64,000 nt of DNA from Clostridia bacterium (GTDB taxonomy: Bacteria > Bacillota > Clostridia > Oscillospirales > Acutalibacteraceae). The notes beneath the pieces are model-generated. The model made no database searches. It was not told the DNA's origin and worked only from the letters and a program-made list of their open reading frames with translations. The position numbers and the translations under genes are program-made. The DNA is taken from assembly GCA_017473165.1 (NCBI GenBank), contig JAFUNA010000035.1, positions 1 through 64,000 of the forward strand, read 5' to 3'. Shown in pieces: positions 34,619-45,145 of this stretch; position 1 is the first letter of the stretch, and each line of letters starts with the position of its first letter.

Positions 34619-35445
34619 GCGGAACACTTTTTGTTGTGGGAACTCCCATCGGAAATCTGGGCGATATTTCTCCCAGAGCGTTGGAAACCCTTGATAACTG
34701 CGATTTCATTGCGGCGGAGGACACAAGAGTGACCCTCAAGCTGCTTAACCGATTTGAAATAAAAAAGCCCATGGTCAGCTATTTTGAGCATAACCGCTTT
34801 GAAAGAGGTCCCGTTATTGCCGAAAGAATTCTTAACGGCGAAAACTGTGCCATAGTTACCGATGCGGGTATGCCTGCAATTTCAGACCCCGGTGAGGATT
34901 TGGTGAAGCTCTGCATCGAAAAGGGCATAAAGGTTGAGTCCGTGCCTGGTCCCTGTGCGTTTGCAACGGCACTTGCCGTTTCGGGTATGCCGTCAAAGCG
35001 ATTCACTTTTGAGGGATTTCTGCCCGTTGAAAAAAATGCAAGGCGTGAGCATATATCATCTCTCGAAAACGAAATCAGAACAATGATTTTTTACGAAGCT
35101 CCGCATAAGCTTGCTTCAACTCTTGCCGACCTTGCAAAGGCGTTGGGCGACAGAAAAATTGCAATTGTCCGTGAGCTTACAAAAATCCATGAGCAGGTCA
35201 TAAAAACAACTCTTTGTGACGCTGCGGAAAAATATTCAAAAGAAGATATCAAGGGCGAAATCGTTCTCATTGTCTGCGGTGCGGAGCCGAAGGAGAAGGA
35301 AGAAATGACCCTTGAGCAGGCGGCGGAATATGCAAAAATGCTTGTTGCGGGCGGAGAAAGCAAAAGCGATGCCGCAAAGCTTGCCGCAAAAGAAAGCGGC
35401 TTCAAAAAGGGCGACATCTACAGAATGCTTTTAAGTGAAGAATGA
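34615..35445 (+). CDS. rsmI: 16S rRNA (cytidine-1402 2'-O)-methyltransferase RsmI
   Basis: Tetrapyrrole-methylase-fold enzyme of 276 residues that methylates the ribose of C1402 in the ribosomal P site. The signature GTPIGNLGDISPRALETL opens the protein. AEDTRVTLKLLN, VTDAGMPAISDPG and VPGPCAFATALAVSG follow in the family order. It starts at TTG 34615, preceded by AGAGGTG; TTGA overlaps the trmN6 stop. The C-terminal tail (KGDIYRMLLSEE) is typical. Confidence 0.95.
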   Translation: MSGTLFVVGTPIGNLGDISPRALETLDNCDFIAAEDTRVTLKLLNRFEIKKPMVSYFEHNRFERGPVIAERILNGENCAIVTDAGMPAISDPGEDLVKLCIEKGIKVESVPGPCAFATALAVSGMPSKRFTFEGFLPVEKNARREHISSLENEIRTMIFYEAPHKLASTLADLAKALGDRKIAIVRELTKIHEQVIKTTLCDAAEKYSKEDIKGEIVLIVCGAEPKEKEEMTLEQAAEYAKMLVAGGESKSDAAKLAAKESGFKKGDIYRMLLSEE

Positions 35446-35554
35446 AGAGCGAAAAATAACGGTTTGAGCTGCGTTGAAGTGCATAGTGATAAGTGCAAAG
35501 TGTCGGATAGGCTTTGCCTATGACCGATTTTAACCTTGAAATCTTATTTCAGCC

Positions 35555-35626
35555 GTAGGGGACGGCGTCCTCGACGTCCCGCAAATTCAGCACAATTTTT
35601 TCGGGAGGGGTGACCCCTCCCCTACA
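35555..35626. repeat. GTAGGG palindromic element, full copy B
   Basis: 72 bp with ends GTAGGGG/CCCCTACA, a left hairpin (GGGACG-type stem) and a right hairpin GGGAGGGG/CCCCTCCC. The middle CCCGCAAATTCAGCACAATT aligns with that of copy A. The stems differ in sequence from copy A but keep pairing. It lies in the 369-bp gap between rsmI and the next gene, which otherwise holds half copy 35668-35691 and low-complexity GTGCAAAG-type sequence. Confidence 0.75.
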
Positions 35627-35667
35627 ATGCAAAATGAAATAATGTTGTATAGATATTCGTTTTGGCG

Positions 35668-35691
35668 GTAGGGCGGGATGACCTCATCCCG
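35668..35691. repeat. GTAGGG repeat, half copy
   Basis: GTAGGG followed by the perfect hairpin CGGGATGA/TCATCCCG. One arm of the larger element. Confidence 0.65.
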
Positions 35692-35814
35692 ACGGATATA
35701 ATTGTGTCGCAGACCCTTAACTTTGCTCTTTGTGCTTTGCATTTTGTACTGATACGAGTACAACCGGTCCGTAATTACTGATTATTGGTATAATATGTAT
35801 TTGGAGTGATTTAA

Positions 35815-36420
35815 ATGATTCAGTATTTTCTTGAAAGACCTTATCTTATAGCCATTTTGGCGGCGGTTATTCTTCTGACGCTGTTTGTCTGCTTCAAGGC
35901 GGCACAGGCAAGTGCAAGAAGAACGAAGGGCAACGAGGCTCTCATCAAAAAGATGAAGGAAGAAAACGAGCTTCGCAACGAGTTTGCCGTTCTTACCCAA
36001 ACCCTTGCCGCAAAATCCGAGCCCGACAGGCTTTTCAGGGGCGTTGCACTCAATCTTCAGAAAAAAGTTCACGATGCGGCGGATATGGAAGCCGAGTTTG
36101 CATCATTCACGCAGGAGCAGAGGGAAATTTATGCTCTTTCTTTTGTTGTTGAGGATGGCGGCGAAAAGCTGAACGGCTTTTTCAGAGCCAACGGTCAGCC
36201 TCTTACGGGTGAGGCTCTTAACGCATTCAGACGTCTGTTTGACGGCAGGGCATTGGAAATTTTTGAAACGGAATACAATGCTTTTGACCCCGAAAACGAA
36301 ACCCAGTCAATGATTCCCGATGAAATCGGAAAGCTTGATGCTGAATTTGCTTCGCTTCTGACAGAAAAAGAAATCTGCACGGCTGCAGGCAATTTTATGA
36401 AGAAAAACTACATTGATTAA
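35815..36420 (+). CDS. Membrane-anchored hypothetical protein
   Basis: 201 residues: one transmembrane segment (about 9-27, PYLIAILAAVILLTLFVCF), a charged helix likely to form a coiled coil (about 33-60, GNEALIKKMKEENELRNEF) and a mostly helical cytosolic domain with no recognisable family. The type I orientation, short exterior and long interior, is inferred. Single gene; a GGAGTG site precedes the start, and a bidirectional terminator follows at 36484. Confidence 0.65.
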   Translation: MIQYFLERPYLIAILAAVILLTLFVCFKAAQASARRTKGNEALIKKMKEENELRNEFAVLTQTLAAKSEPDRLFRGVALNLQKKVHDAADMEAEFASFTQEQREIYALSFVVEDGGEKLNGFFRANGQPLTGEALNAFRRLFDGRALEIFETEYNAFDPENETQSMIPDEIGKLDAEFASLLTEKEICTAAGNFMKKNYID

Positions 36421-36483
36421 CAGTGAGTTTCTGAATGACACCCATTGAAGTTGTATTCTGCGAAAAAACAGAAGCATAAAACA

Positions 36484-36508
36484 AAAGCCGCCTTTCAAGG
36501 GCGGCTTT
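36484..36508. terminator. Bidirectional terminator between convergent genes
   Basis: Perfect stem AAAGCCGCC/GGCGGCTTT (36484-36492, 36500-36508). Confidence 0.8.
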
Positions 36509-36512
36509 ACTT

Positions 36513-37718
36513 TTACCAAACAACATTAACCTTAAGACCGTCAACGGTATAGGTCATATCCTTGTGATAATTCTTGTCAACTGATTCGCAGAATGCTTTG
36601 AGCATTGCTTCATCCTTCATCTCGATTGTGAAATCGAGGGTCAGGGTTTCGGCGGGATAGAGGGTTTTGCTCAACTGGAATCCCGTGAGCCACCAATGAA
36701 GCTGCTCGGGTCTTTCAAAAAGAAGTTTGTCGCCGTGATAAAGCTTCATGGACATATTCATCATATCCTCGTCGCCGACACAGTCATAGTGCGAGCCGAA
36801 TTTGATTTTGTCACGGTTGTAAATTCCGACCTCTGCACCGTTGCTTACAAGATAGTTGCCCTTCCAGACCTGAATCATCCATTCCTTTCCCTCATAATCA
36901 AACTTGATTCTGCGGGTGTTATAGAAGAAAAACGGAGTGGTATAGCTGAAAAAGTCATAGAAAAGATTGAATCCGAAATCACGCATCCAGACATGAACGG
37001 GAGCAAAAACAAGCGATTCATAAATTGAGTAGTTATAGCCTATGCCCATCATGCCGTCATCGTTTTTGCCTCTTACAAGACCTGTTTCGGGATTGATGAT
37101 GATGCCTGCATCGATATCTTCAACTCCGCCGTCGCTGACCTCTATCTGAAGATGGATTACATACCAGCCGTCTTCACCCATTCCGTCATAGGGAACGCAG
37201 TAAACTCTGCATTCCTCGATGATGCTGAAATACATTCCGAGGTAATACATGATTGAAGCAAGGGGGCCCATGTCCATGTCATCAAGCTTATATCTGATTT
37301 TAAAAATTTCTTCACGGAGTGCGACGGTGTCGATATTGAAGGTTTCAACCGCAAACTTTACGCCCTCATTTGTTTTGGGCAGGCTGTTGAGCCCGAGAAG
37401 AACATCAACACCTGTTTCGTCGGCAATGTGACCCAAAACCTGCTGAAGGATATCGTCTGCAACAAAGGTCATGTATTCCTTGGGGATGTGACCTCTGCCT
37501 GTTAAGGCACGGAAACCGTTGATTGCCGTTTTCATTCCGTCAACAAACTGTGCTGTGGTGATTGCGGGATAGCCTTCCTCGTCGAGCATCTCTTTATATT
37601 CAACGAGGTTCTGCGGTTCTTTTGTTTCTTCTGCTGCACTTGTGAAGCTTATCGAGCAAACCGAAAAGCCGATGACAAGAGCAAGGAGAAGGGCTGTAAT
37701 TTTTTTGATGTGTTTCAT
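36513..37718 (-). CDS. Secreted DUF4474 protein
   Basis: 401 residues with a cleavable signal peptide (1-28, ending TSAAEE). The C-terminal half resembles DUF4474: RIKFDYEGKEWMIQVWKG, then NGAEVGIYNRD, and a hydrophobic FQLSKTLYPAETLTL segment. The family is common in clostridia, with unknown function. It lies next to a secreted GH5 glucanase on the same strand (15-bp gap), so a wall or polysaccharide role is possible but unproven. An AGGGGAC site precedes the start. Confidence 0.75.
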   Translation of the reverse strand: MKHIKKITALLLALVIGFSVCSISFTSAAEETKEPQNLVEYKEMLDEEGYPAITTAQFVDGMKTAINGFRALTGRGHIPKEYMTFVADDILQQVLGHIADETGVDVLLGLNSLPKTNEGVKFAVETFNIDTVALREEIFKIRYKLDDMDMGPLASIMYYLGMYFSIIEECRVYCVPYDGMGEDGWYVIHLQIEVSDGGVEDIDAGIIINPETGLVRGKNDDGMMGIGYNYSIYESLVFAPVHVWMRDFGFNLFYDFFSYTTPFFFYNTRRIKFDYEGKEWMIQVWKGNYLVSNGAEVGIYNRDKIKFGSHYDCVGDEDMMNMSMKLYHGDKLLFERPEQLHWWLTGFQLSKTLYPAETLTLDFTIEMKDEAMLKAFCESVDKNYHKDMTYTVDGLKVNVVW

Positions 37719-37733
37719 TTTTGTCCCCTTTGA

Positions 37734-38981
37734 TTAAATATGATCTTTAACATTTCTGTCATAATGTCCCGTGTTCTGAAAACCGTTTTCCGTGCGGATG
37801 CATTCGCCCCATTTGCGTGCGATTTCCTCATAGGAATCGGTTTCGAGCTTTGCTCTTTCAAAGCCGTCTTTACTGCCCCTTAAGCACCAATCGGATTCCC
37901 ACATACCGTGACCCGTAGCCTTGTAGGTCCAGAGGAACCAGCTGTAGTTTGCTTTTTCAAGAGTGTTGAAGCAGTTTTCCCATGTTGTTTTCTGATGGGG
38001 ATAAAATTCGCCCATCATCATGGGAACATCGGCATAAATAAACTTGGTAAACCAAGCAAAAAGGTTAAAAATGAAGTTTGAGTTATTATAGAAATGAACC
38101 TGATAAACAACGTTATCCCAGCCCTTTGTCCAAGCCATGGGAAGTGCGATTGCGGTCCAGATTGCTTCCATTGTTATTATATGCTTGCTGTCAACGGCAC
38201 GCACCGTATCATAAAGACGGGTATAAATCATTTCGTTGTTGATTCGTCTTTCGATTTCGCCCGCATCAACGTCGCACATGGGCTCGTTGAGAAGGTCATA
38301 CATCGCAACGGCGGGACTGTCTTTGAAGCGGGTTGCGATTTCAGTCCAGAGCTCGTCGGTGAGCTGACGGTATTTTTCGCCCTGCTCCGTGTCCGCATAA
38401 AGACCTACCGAACCCTTTTTGCCGTTGTGGGGAGCATCGCTCTGATAGCCTACCGCTCCGTGCATATCGAGAACAACATAGAGCTCACGCTCCGAGCATT
38501 CTTCAACAACCCATTCAAGGCGTGAGAAATCCCACTCACCGTTTTCATCAAGGATTTTTGTTCCCTTGTCGTCATAGTAGAAATTTCTGAACCAGAAAGG
38601 AACACGCACGGCGTTGAAGCCCATCTTTTTGATTTCGTCAAGGTCATATTCCGTAATCCAGTTGTCCATGTAGGTGTTCATCAGCTCATATGCCTTATCC
38701 TGTCCGAAGCGGTCGGTAAGGATTTCGAGAGCCGTATAGTGGTCAAGGCTGTTTTCATAAGGGCAGAGCCAGTCCTCCCAAATCATCCATGCACCGAGGT
38801 TAACGCCTTTGAGAATAACCTTTTCTCCCTTTTGATTGACGATATTCCGGCCGTCTGTTTCAAGAAAATCTTCCGAGGTAAAGCCTGTTGCCGTGTTTGC
38901 CGTTTCGCCCTGTGCGAAAGCCACGGAGCAAACCGAAAAAGCGGTTATAACTGCGAGAAAAAGAGAAACAAATCTTTTCAT
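37734..38981 (-). CDS. Secreted GH5 family glycoside hydrolase
   Basis: 415 residues: signal peptide (1-23), then a TIM-barrel GH5 domain. The opening GVNLGAWMIWEDWL resembles exo-beta-1,3-glucanase and related GH5 subfamilies. The general acid is Glu in YDLLNEPMCD (about 215) and the nucleophile Glu is in MMMGEFYPH. VVLDMHGAVGYQS carries further substrate contacts. No carbohydrate-binding module or dockerin is attached. Likely substrates are beta-glucans, in line with the GH16 gene at 40672. An AAAGGAG site precedes the start. Confidence 0.88.
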   Translation of the reverse strand: MKRFVSLFLAVITAFSVCSVAFAQGETANTATGFTSEDFLETDGRNIVNQKGEKVILKGVNLGAWMIWEDWLCPYENSLDHYTALEILTDRFGQDKAYELMNTYMDNWITEYDLDEIKKMGFNAVRVPFWFRNFYYDDKGTKILDENGEWDFSRLEWVVEECSERELYVVLDMHGAVGYQSDAPHNGKKGSVGLYADTEQGEKYRQLTDELWTEIATRFKDSPAVAMYDLLNEPMCDVDAGEIERRINNEMIYTRLYDTVRAVDSKHIITMEAIWTAIALPMAWTKGWDNVVYQVHFYNNSNFIFNLFAWFTKFIYADVPMMMGEFYPHQKTTWENCFNTLEKANYSWFLWTYKATGHGMWESDWCLRGSKDGFERAKLETDSYEEIARKWGECIRTENGFQNTGHYDRNVKDHI

Positions 38982-39078
38982 GGGAAGCTCCTTTCAAAAC
39001 AAAATCTTAATTATTGTAACACATCATAACAAAAAATGCAAATACATTTTATTAACATATGATTTACTGCTGTTTTTA

Positions 39079-39107
39079 TTGACTTAATCCCAAAAATTAA
39101 GTATAGT
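39079..39107 (+). promoter_or_regulatory. SigmaA promoter of the GH51-GH16 unit
   Basis: TTGACT (39079-39084), 17-bp spacer, TATAGT (39102-39107). Confidence 0.65.
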
Positions 39108-39126
39108 TTTTTTATAAACACTTTGA

Positions 39127-40626
<1,500 letters not shown>

Positions 40627-40628
40627 TT

Positions 40629-40652
40629 GTAGGGCGGGGCTTGCTCTCGCCG
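40629..40652. repeat. GTAGGG repeat, half copy
   Basis: GTAGGGCGGGGC with CTCGCC pairing, in the gap between the GH51 and GH16 genes, 11 bp before the GH16 ribosome site. Confidence 0.6.
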
Positions 40653-40671
40653 TGTGTAAGGAGGAAACAGA

Positions 40672-41592
40672 ATGATAAAAGCACTTCTTGAAATTTTTAT
40701 TGCGTTGCTCATGCTTATCAATCCGCAGATTCCCGATGCTCTTGATTTAGGCAAAATCCCCCACGGCAAGGAAATCAATCTTGAAGAAGATTTTGAGCTT
40801 GTCTGGTGCGATGAATTCAACGGCACCGAGCTTGACAGAAGCAAATGGGGCTTTTCATGGTGGATAACCGAGCGTAAGGGCGGCTATTGGCACGAGGATA
40901 TGGTCAGCGTAAAAGACGGCAATCTTGTTATCAGAGCCGAGTATCTTGACGAGCCCCTCGAAAATTACTATGCCGATAAATTTCCCGATATGAATATGCC
41001 CGAATACAAGCCCGGCTGGTACACAGGTAAGGTCACAACAAGAGGTCTGCATGAATTCCTTTACGGCTATTTTGAGGTCAGATGTATTCTTCCTGCCGCA
41101 ACGGGAATGTGGAGTGCATTCTGGATGATGAATGAGGGCGTATATAACGTTGACGGCTCGGGCAAGGACGGCACGGAGGTTGACGTTTTTGAGTCCTTCA
41201 ACTATAAAGACCATTGGTGGGGCAACGACTGCGTAACAACGGGTATTCATTTTGACGGCTACAACGAGGGTCATCAGGGCGACACAATCGGCAATGCTTT
41301 CATAAAGAACAATCCCTATGAGGAATATAACACCTACGGCGTTGAGTGGAATAAGGATGAATATATTTTCTATCTCAACGGCGTTGAAATGGGCAGACTG
41401 TCAACGGGCGGAGTTTCGCAGAATCCCGAATATCTGCTCCTTTCCTGCGAATTTGCAGGTGAAAACGGCGTACAGTTTTCCGACAGACACGGTACGGGCG
41501 AAATCGATAAAACCCCCGAAGAAAACTGGCCTGCCGAGTTCAAAATTGACTATGTAAGATGCTATCAGTATAAGGATTTGATTGAAAAATAA
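40672..41592 (+). CDS. GH16 family glucanase
   Basis: 306 residues with an N-terminal hydrophobic segment (1-18) that may be a signal peptide or anchor. The GH16 jelly-roll opens at LVWCDEFNGTELDRSKW. The catalytic motif is TEVDVFES (Glu-x-Asp-x-x-Glu, about 168-175). The strand GIHFDGYNEGHQGDTIG and the C-terminal FKIDYVRCYQ are typical. It is expected to cut beta-1,3 or beta-1,3-1,4 glucans (laminarinase or lichenase type). AAGGAGG precedes the start. Its likely partners are the GH5 and GH51 genes. Confidence 0.9.
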   Translation: MIKALLEIFIALLMLINPQIPDALDLGKIPHGKEINLEEDFELVWCDEFNGTELDRSKWGFSWWITERKGGYWHEDMVSVKDGNLVIRAEYLDEPLENYYADKFPDMNMPEYKPGWYTGKVTTRGLHEFLYGYFEVRCILPAATGMWSAFWMMNEGVYNVDGSGKDGTEVDVFESFNYKDHWWGNDCVTTGIHFDGYNEGHQGDTIGNAFIKNNPYEEYNTYGVEWNKDEYIFYLNGVEMGRLSTGGVSQNPEYLLLSCEFAGENGVQFSDRHGTGEIDKTPEENWPAEFKIDYVRCYQYKDLIEK

Positions 41593-41596
41593 CATT

Positions 41597-41630
41597 AAAG
41601 CACCAAGCTTTTGTTGAGCTTGGTGCTTTT
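41597..41630 (+). terminator. Terminator after the GH16 gene
   Basis: Stem AAAGCACCAAGCT/AGCTTGGTGCTTT with T run. Confidence 0.85.
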
Positions 41631-41672
41631 AGAATTTAAAGGTATGAATTTAAACCGAATACTGCAATAGCG

Positions 41673-42779
41673 TTATCTAATAACCAACCAAAGAGCAAGA
41701 TTCAACGCAAGGAAAACAATGTTCACAGCCGTGAAAACGAGCAGATATTTGCCTGCGGAAACCTTTTCTTTGACTATGTATTTGAACGAAATGAGGCTTG
41801 CCATTGATGCAATCAGCGTGCCCAGACCGCCCAGGTTAACTCCTACAAGCAAATCGGCGGCGTTATCCGTAAAGCCCGAAAGCAGAATTGCGGCGGGTAC
41901 GTTTGAGAAAATCTGACTTGACGCAACTCCCGCAAGCACCTCGTTGCCGCCGACAATGCTCTGAAGAAAATTGCTGACGGAGTCAATATTTTTGAGATTT
42001 CCTATAAAAACAAACAGAAAAACAAATGTCAGCAGCAGCGAAAAATCAACTCTCGCAACGGCTTTTCTGTCAAAAATCAGAACGGCAATCAGTGAAACAA
42101 CAAACGTGATTTCAAAGGGAATAACTCTGAAAACCGTGAGCAGCGATGCCGCAAAAAGAATTGCGTAAACCACGCAGAGCTTTATGTTTATATTGGATTT
42201 TTCGGCATCGGGTGAGATTTCAAGCTTTTCGTTCTTGATGAAAAATGCAGATGCGATAACGAGTATCAGCGAAAGCAGGGCGTAGGGGTAAATTGCCGTA
42301 AAGAATTCGCCTGTTGACATCTCGAATGCGGAAAAAAGATAGAGATTCTGCGGATTGCCGACGGGTGTGAGCATACTGCCGAGATTTGCGGCAACGGTTT
42401 CGATTGTGACAAGCGGAATGAGCAGTTTTTCTTTGCCTGAAAGGCGGAGTGCGACAATCGAAAACGGAACAAAAGTTATCAGTGCAACGTCGTTTGTTAT
42501 GAGCATTGACGAGAAGAAGCAAAGTAGGCTTAAAACAAGGCACAGGCTGCGTGTTGAGCCCGAAAGCTTCAGCATTTTTTCGGCAAGGAGCTTAAAAACT
42601 CCGAGTCTGCCCAGCCCCGCCATAACCGCCATAAGGCAGAAAAGCAGAGCAAGTGTGCGAAAATCGATGTAGCCGATATATTCCGCACTCGGCTTGACGA
42701 TGAATGCGGATGCAGCCGCAAGAATGAATGAAATTATCAATACAATTTCACTTTTTATGAATTCTTTTATTTTTGTCAT
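41673..42779 (-). CDS. SLC13/ArsB-like anion permease
   Basis: About 368 residues with around ten transmembrane segments, of the divalent-anion/arsenite permease group (CitMHS/ArsB/NhaD fold). The repeated hairpin-type motifs NDVALITFVPFSIVALRL (about 96-113) and NVPAAILLSGFTDNAADLLVG lie at the positions of the substrate hairpins. No arsenic operon genes are near. The substrate (dicarboxylate, sulfate, arsenite and others) is unknown. ATG 42779 follows GGGTGAT; the frame opens three codons earlier with a GTG. Confidence 0.78.
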   Translation of the reverse strand: MTKIKEFIKSEIVLIISFILAAASAFIVKPSAEYIGYIDFRTLALLFCLMAVMAGLGRLGVFKLLAEKMLKLSGSTRSLCLVLSLLCFFSSMLITNDVALITFVPFSIVALRLSGKEKLLIPLVTIETVAANLGSMLTPVGNPQNLYLFSAFEMSTGEFFTAIYPYALLSLILVIASAFFIKNEKLEISPDAEKSNINIKLCVVYAILFAASLLTVFRVIPFEITFVVSLIAVLIFDRKAVARVDFSLLLTFVFLFVFIGNLKNIDSVSNFLQSIVGGNEVLAGVASSQIFSNVPAAILLSGFTDNAADLLVGVNLGGLGTLIASMASLISFKYIVKEKVSAGKYLLVFTAVNIVFLALNLALWLVIR

Positions 42780-42830
42780 TTGTATCACCCGAAGTGCAAG
42801 GTTTTATTTTTGTTGCACAAAAGTTATATT

Positions 42831-42979
42831 GAAGACTTTGTCTTCAGTTATATTATATTCGCCGATATAGTCGGGCATCGCCCGATATAACTCGTGAGAA
42901 TTACGAATAAAACTGCGTAGCAACATAACTCGCCTCGGGCGAATATAACTGAAGAAAGCACGCTGTGCGTGCTTTCTTC
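42831..42979. repeat. Mini-hairpin array next to tRNA-Thr
   Basis: Small hairpins are separated by ATATAAC-type spacers: 42831-42845 (GAAGAC/GTCTTC), 42871-42885 (TCGGGC/GCCCGA), 42892-42906 (TCGT/ACGA), 42914-42922 (TGC/GCA), 42930-42942 (TCGCC/GGCGA) and the 13-bp stem 42951-42979 (GAAGAAAGCACGC and its complement). The last abuts the CCA end of the tRNA and could act as its terminator or processing signal. Confidence 0.8.
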
Positions 42980-43055
42980 TGGAGCTACTAGTCGGACTCG
43001 AACCGACGGCCTGCGCATTACGAATGCGCTGCTCTACCAACTGAGCCATAGTAGC
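42980..43055 (-). tRNA. tRNA-Thr (anticodon CGT)
   Basis: Cloverleaf on the minus strand: acceptor GCTACTA/TAGTAGC, D-arm GCTCAGTTGGTAGAGC, anticodon loop TTCGTAA between GCGCA and TGCGC, T-loop TTCGAGT. The discriminator is T and CCA is encoded. Anticodon CGT reads ACG (Thr). 76 nt with CCA. Confidence 0.97.
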
Positions 43056-43203
43056 AAGTATTAAATTAAATCCGCAAACTATTATAATTGATGTGAGCTT
43101 TTTTTGCAAGAGGTTTATTGAAATTTCTTAAAATTAAAGTTATGTGTTACAGTTTGGCAACAAAAGCTTTACAAAATAGTTAACAAATATTATCAATCTG
43201 CAC

Positions 43204-43232
43204 TTGATTTTATGTAAAAAATAAGCTATTCT
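43204..43232 (+). promoter_or_regulatory. SigmaA promoter of the lipoprotein-SDR unit
   Basis: TTGATT (43204-43209), 17-bp spacer, TATTCT (43227-43232). A CAACGGA/TCCGTTG hairpin (about 43253-43269) follows in the 5' UTR just before the AAAGGAG ribosome site. Confidence 0.55.
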
Positions 43233-43284
43233 ATATAAGACACCTAATATTTCAACGGACTTTCCGTTGCAAAGGAGAACATAT

Positions 43285-44301
43285 ATGAAGAAAAATATTA
43301 TTGCCATTGTTCTTGTTTTTGCAATGCTTGCGGGCTTTGCTTCCTGCAAAAAGCTTGAAAACGAAGGCGAATGGGTAATCGAAAGCAAGGTTTACGTTAC
43401 CGACCAATACGGTGCACAGCATGACGTTCAGGCAGTAACCAAGACTGACGGCGAAACAGAATACTATTATTATAACACAGACGGCAACAGAGTTACCGTT
43501 GCTCACAAGGACGTTGTTGTTTCAACAACAAAGGTTTATAAGCCTGCTCCCACAACCCTCTCGCCCGAGCAGCAGTCATTCTTTGAGGCTTATACAGACC
43601 CCGATGCTTTTCAGGAGCTTATTGACGAAAACGTTACACAGCCCGAGCTTGATATGTCAGACGGTCTTATCTCCGACGATATTATCAACGAGGTCGGCGG
43701 CGTTGAGCTTGATGCCGACGGCAAGCCCATCAGAGGCGAAAAGGATAAGGCATACGAAGAAATCCTTAAGGGCGACAGCTTTACTGCGGATTTCTACATC
43801 AGCTCATCGTTCAACGGAAGCGAAACCGTTGTGCCCTTCTATACCTGCAAAGACGGCGAAAACCTTTATATCAAAACATCAATGCCCGTTGACGGCGGTG
43901 CAATGGAGTTTGAATTCCTTGTAACAGACAAAAAGTGCTATATCATTATTCCAGCAATGAGAGCATATGTTAACGTTCCCGCTGAAACACTCGGTGAAAT
44001 GATTCCCCAGGAGGCTCTCGAGCAGGAAATGGCTTCAACCTATGTCAAGAGCGGTCAGGTTGAGCTTGACGGCAAAACCTATGACGTTGACTATTATGAC
44101 GCAGAGGGTCAGACAGTCAAATATTACTACCTTGACGGTCAGCTCAAGAGAATCGAAAATACAGACGGCGAAAACACTTCAATCGTTCAGTACAACGAAA
44201 TCAAGAAGGGCGCAGATAAGTCAAAGTTCAGAGTTCCCTCGGGCTATATCGATATGACCGCCATGATGGGCGAAAACTTCAACATTAACGACCTTGCATA
44301 A
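43285..44301 (+). CDS. Lipoprotein of unknown function
   Basis: About 338 residues starting at ATG 43285. Signal peptide with lipobox GFASCK (Cys about 21). The N-terminal domain has two short Tyr-rich repeats (EYYYYNTDGNRV and later VKYYYLDGQLKRI). The acidic middle contains LDADGKPIRGEKDKAYEEI. The whole is beta-rich and may be an LppX/LolA-like domain that handles a hydrophobic ligand; this is a guess from composition. It ends 1 bp before the SDR gene. Confidence 0.7.
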   Translation: MKKNIIAIVLVFAMLAGFASCKKLENEGEWVIESKVYVTDQYGAQHDVQAVTKTDGETEYYYYNTDGNRVTVAHKDVVVSTTKVYKPAPTTLSPEQQSFFEAYTDPDAFQELIDENVTQPELDMSDGLISDDIINEVGGVELDADGKPIRGEKDKAYEEILKGDSFTADFYISSSFNGSETVVPFYTCKDGENLYIKTSMPVDGGAMEFEFLVTDKKCYIIIPAMRAYVNVPAETLGEMIPQEALEQEMASTYVKSGQVELDGKTYDVDYYDAEGQTVKYYYLDGQLKRIENTDGENTSIVQYNEIKKGADKSKFRVPSGYIDMTAMMGENFNINDLA

Positions 44302-44302
44302 G

Positions 44303-45034
44303 ATGAAAAAGTGTGCTTTGATAACCGGAGCATCCGGCGGAATCGGCTCTGCAATTGCCCTTCGCCTTGCGAAAGACGGATTTGCGATTGCCGCCTGCTA
44401 TTGCTCCGACGAAAAGGGAATAGGGGAGCTTTCCGAAAAGCTTGCCGAAATCGGAGCGGATTTTAAAATCTACCGTGCCGATGTTTCCGACATGAACAAA
44501 ATCAAAGAAATTTTTGCAGACGCCACCGAATATTTCGGCGGCGTTTCTGTGCTTGTCAACAATGCGGGCATGGCACAGCAGAAGCTTTTTACGGATATAA
44601 CCGAAGCGGAGTTTGACAGAATAACCGCCGTAAACTTCAAGGGCGTTTTCAATTGCTGCCAATGTGCCGTGCCGTTTATGGTTTCGCAAAAAGGCGGAAA
44701 AATAATCAATATTTCCTCCATGTGGGGTGTGTGCGGGGCTTCGTGCGAAACGGTTTATTCTGCAACAAAAGCGGCTGTAATCGGACTCACAAAGGCTCTT
44801 GCAAGGGAGCTTGCTCCAAGCAACGTGCAGGTCAACTGCGTTGCACCCGGTGCAATCGAAACAAAAATGAACAACAATCTTTCCGAGGAGGACAAAAAAA
44901 GCTTTGCCGAAGAGATTCCCATGGGCAGATTCGGCAGACCCGAGGAGATTGCAGGCGTTGTGTCTTTTCTTGCATCGGACGATTCAAACTATGTTACGGC
45001 ACAGGTAATTACCGCTGACGGCGGGCTGACATAG
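44303..45034 (+). CDS. Short-chain dehydrogenase/reductase (FabG-like)
   Basis: Classical SDR of 243 residues. NAD(P) loop TGASGGIGSA is at about 8-17, NNAG at the end of strand 4, catalytic Ser in INISSMWG and YSATK with the catalytic Tyr/Lys pair. The C-terminal substrate region ends TAQVITADGGLT. It resembles 3-oxoacyl-ACP reductase, but it is not in a fatty-acid cluster and is coupled to a lipoprotein gene (1-bp gap), so its substrate is open. Confidence 0.87.
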   Translation: MKKCALITGASGGIGSAIALRLAKDGFAIAACYCSDEKGIGELSEKLAEIGADFKIYRADVSDMNKIKEIFADATEYFGGVSVLVNNAGMAQQKLFTDITEAEFDRITAVNFKGVFNCCQCAVPFMVSQKGGKIINISSMWGVCGASCETVYSATKAAVIGLTKALARELAPSNVQVNCVAPGAIETKMNNNLSEEDKKSFAEEIPMGRFGRPEEIAGVVSFLASDDSNYVTAQVITADGGLT

Positions 45035-45080
45035 TCAATATGCCCGAAAAACGCTTCGCCATTTTAGTTATTGTTTACAA

Positions 45081-45109
45081 TTGATTTAAATGTATTTATA
45101 TGTTAAAAT
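45081..45109 (+). promoter_or_regulatory. SigmaA promoter of the zinc-ribbon membrane protein
   Basis: TTGATT (45081-45086), 17-bp spacer, TAAAAT (45104-45109). Confidence 0.65.
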
Positions 45110-45145
45110 TTAATATAATCAAAATTCATGTTTGGAGGAAATAAA

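Noticed and set aside
42831..42979. Ordinary tRNA terminator only
   Set aside because: The first hairpin could be a terminator, but the further spaced hairpins need another explanation, so it is listed as an array.
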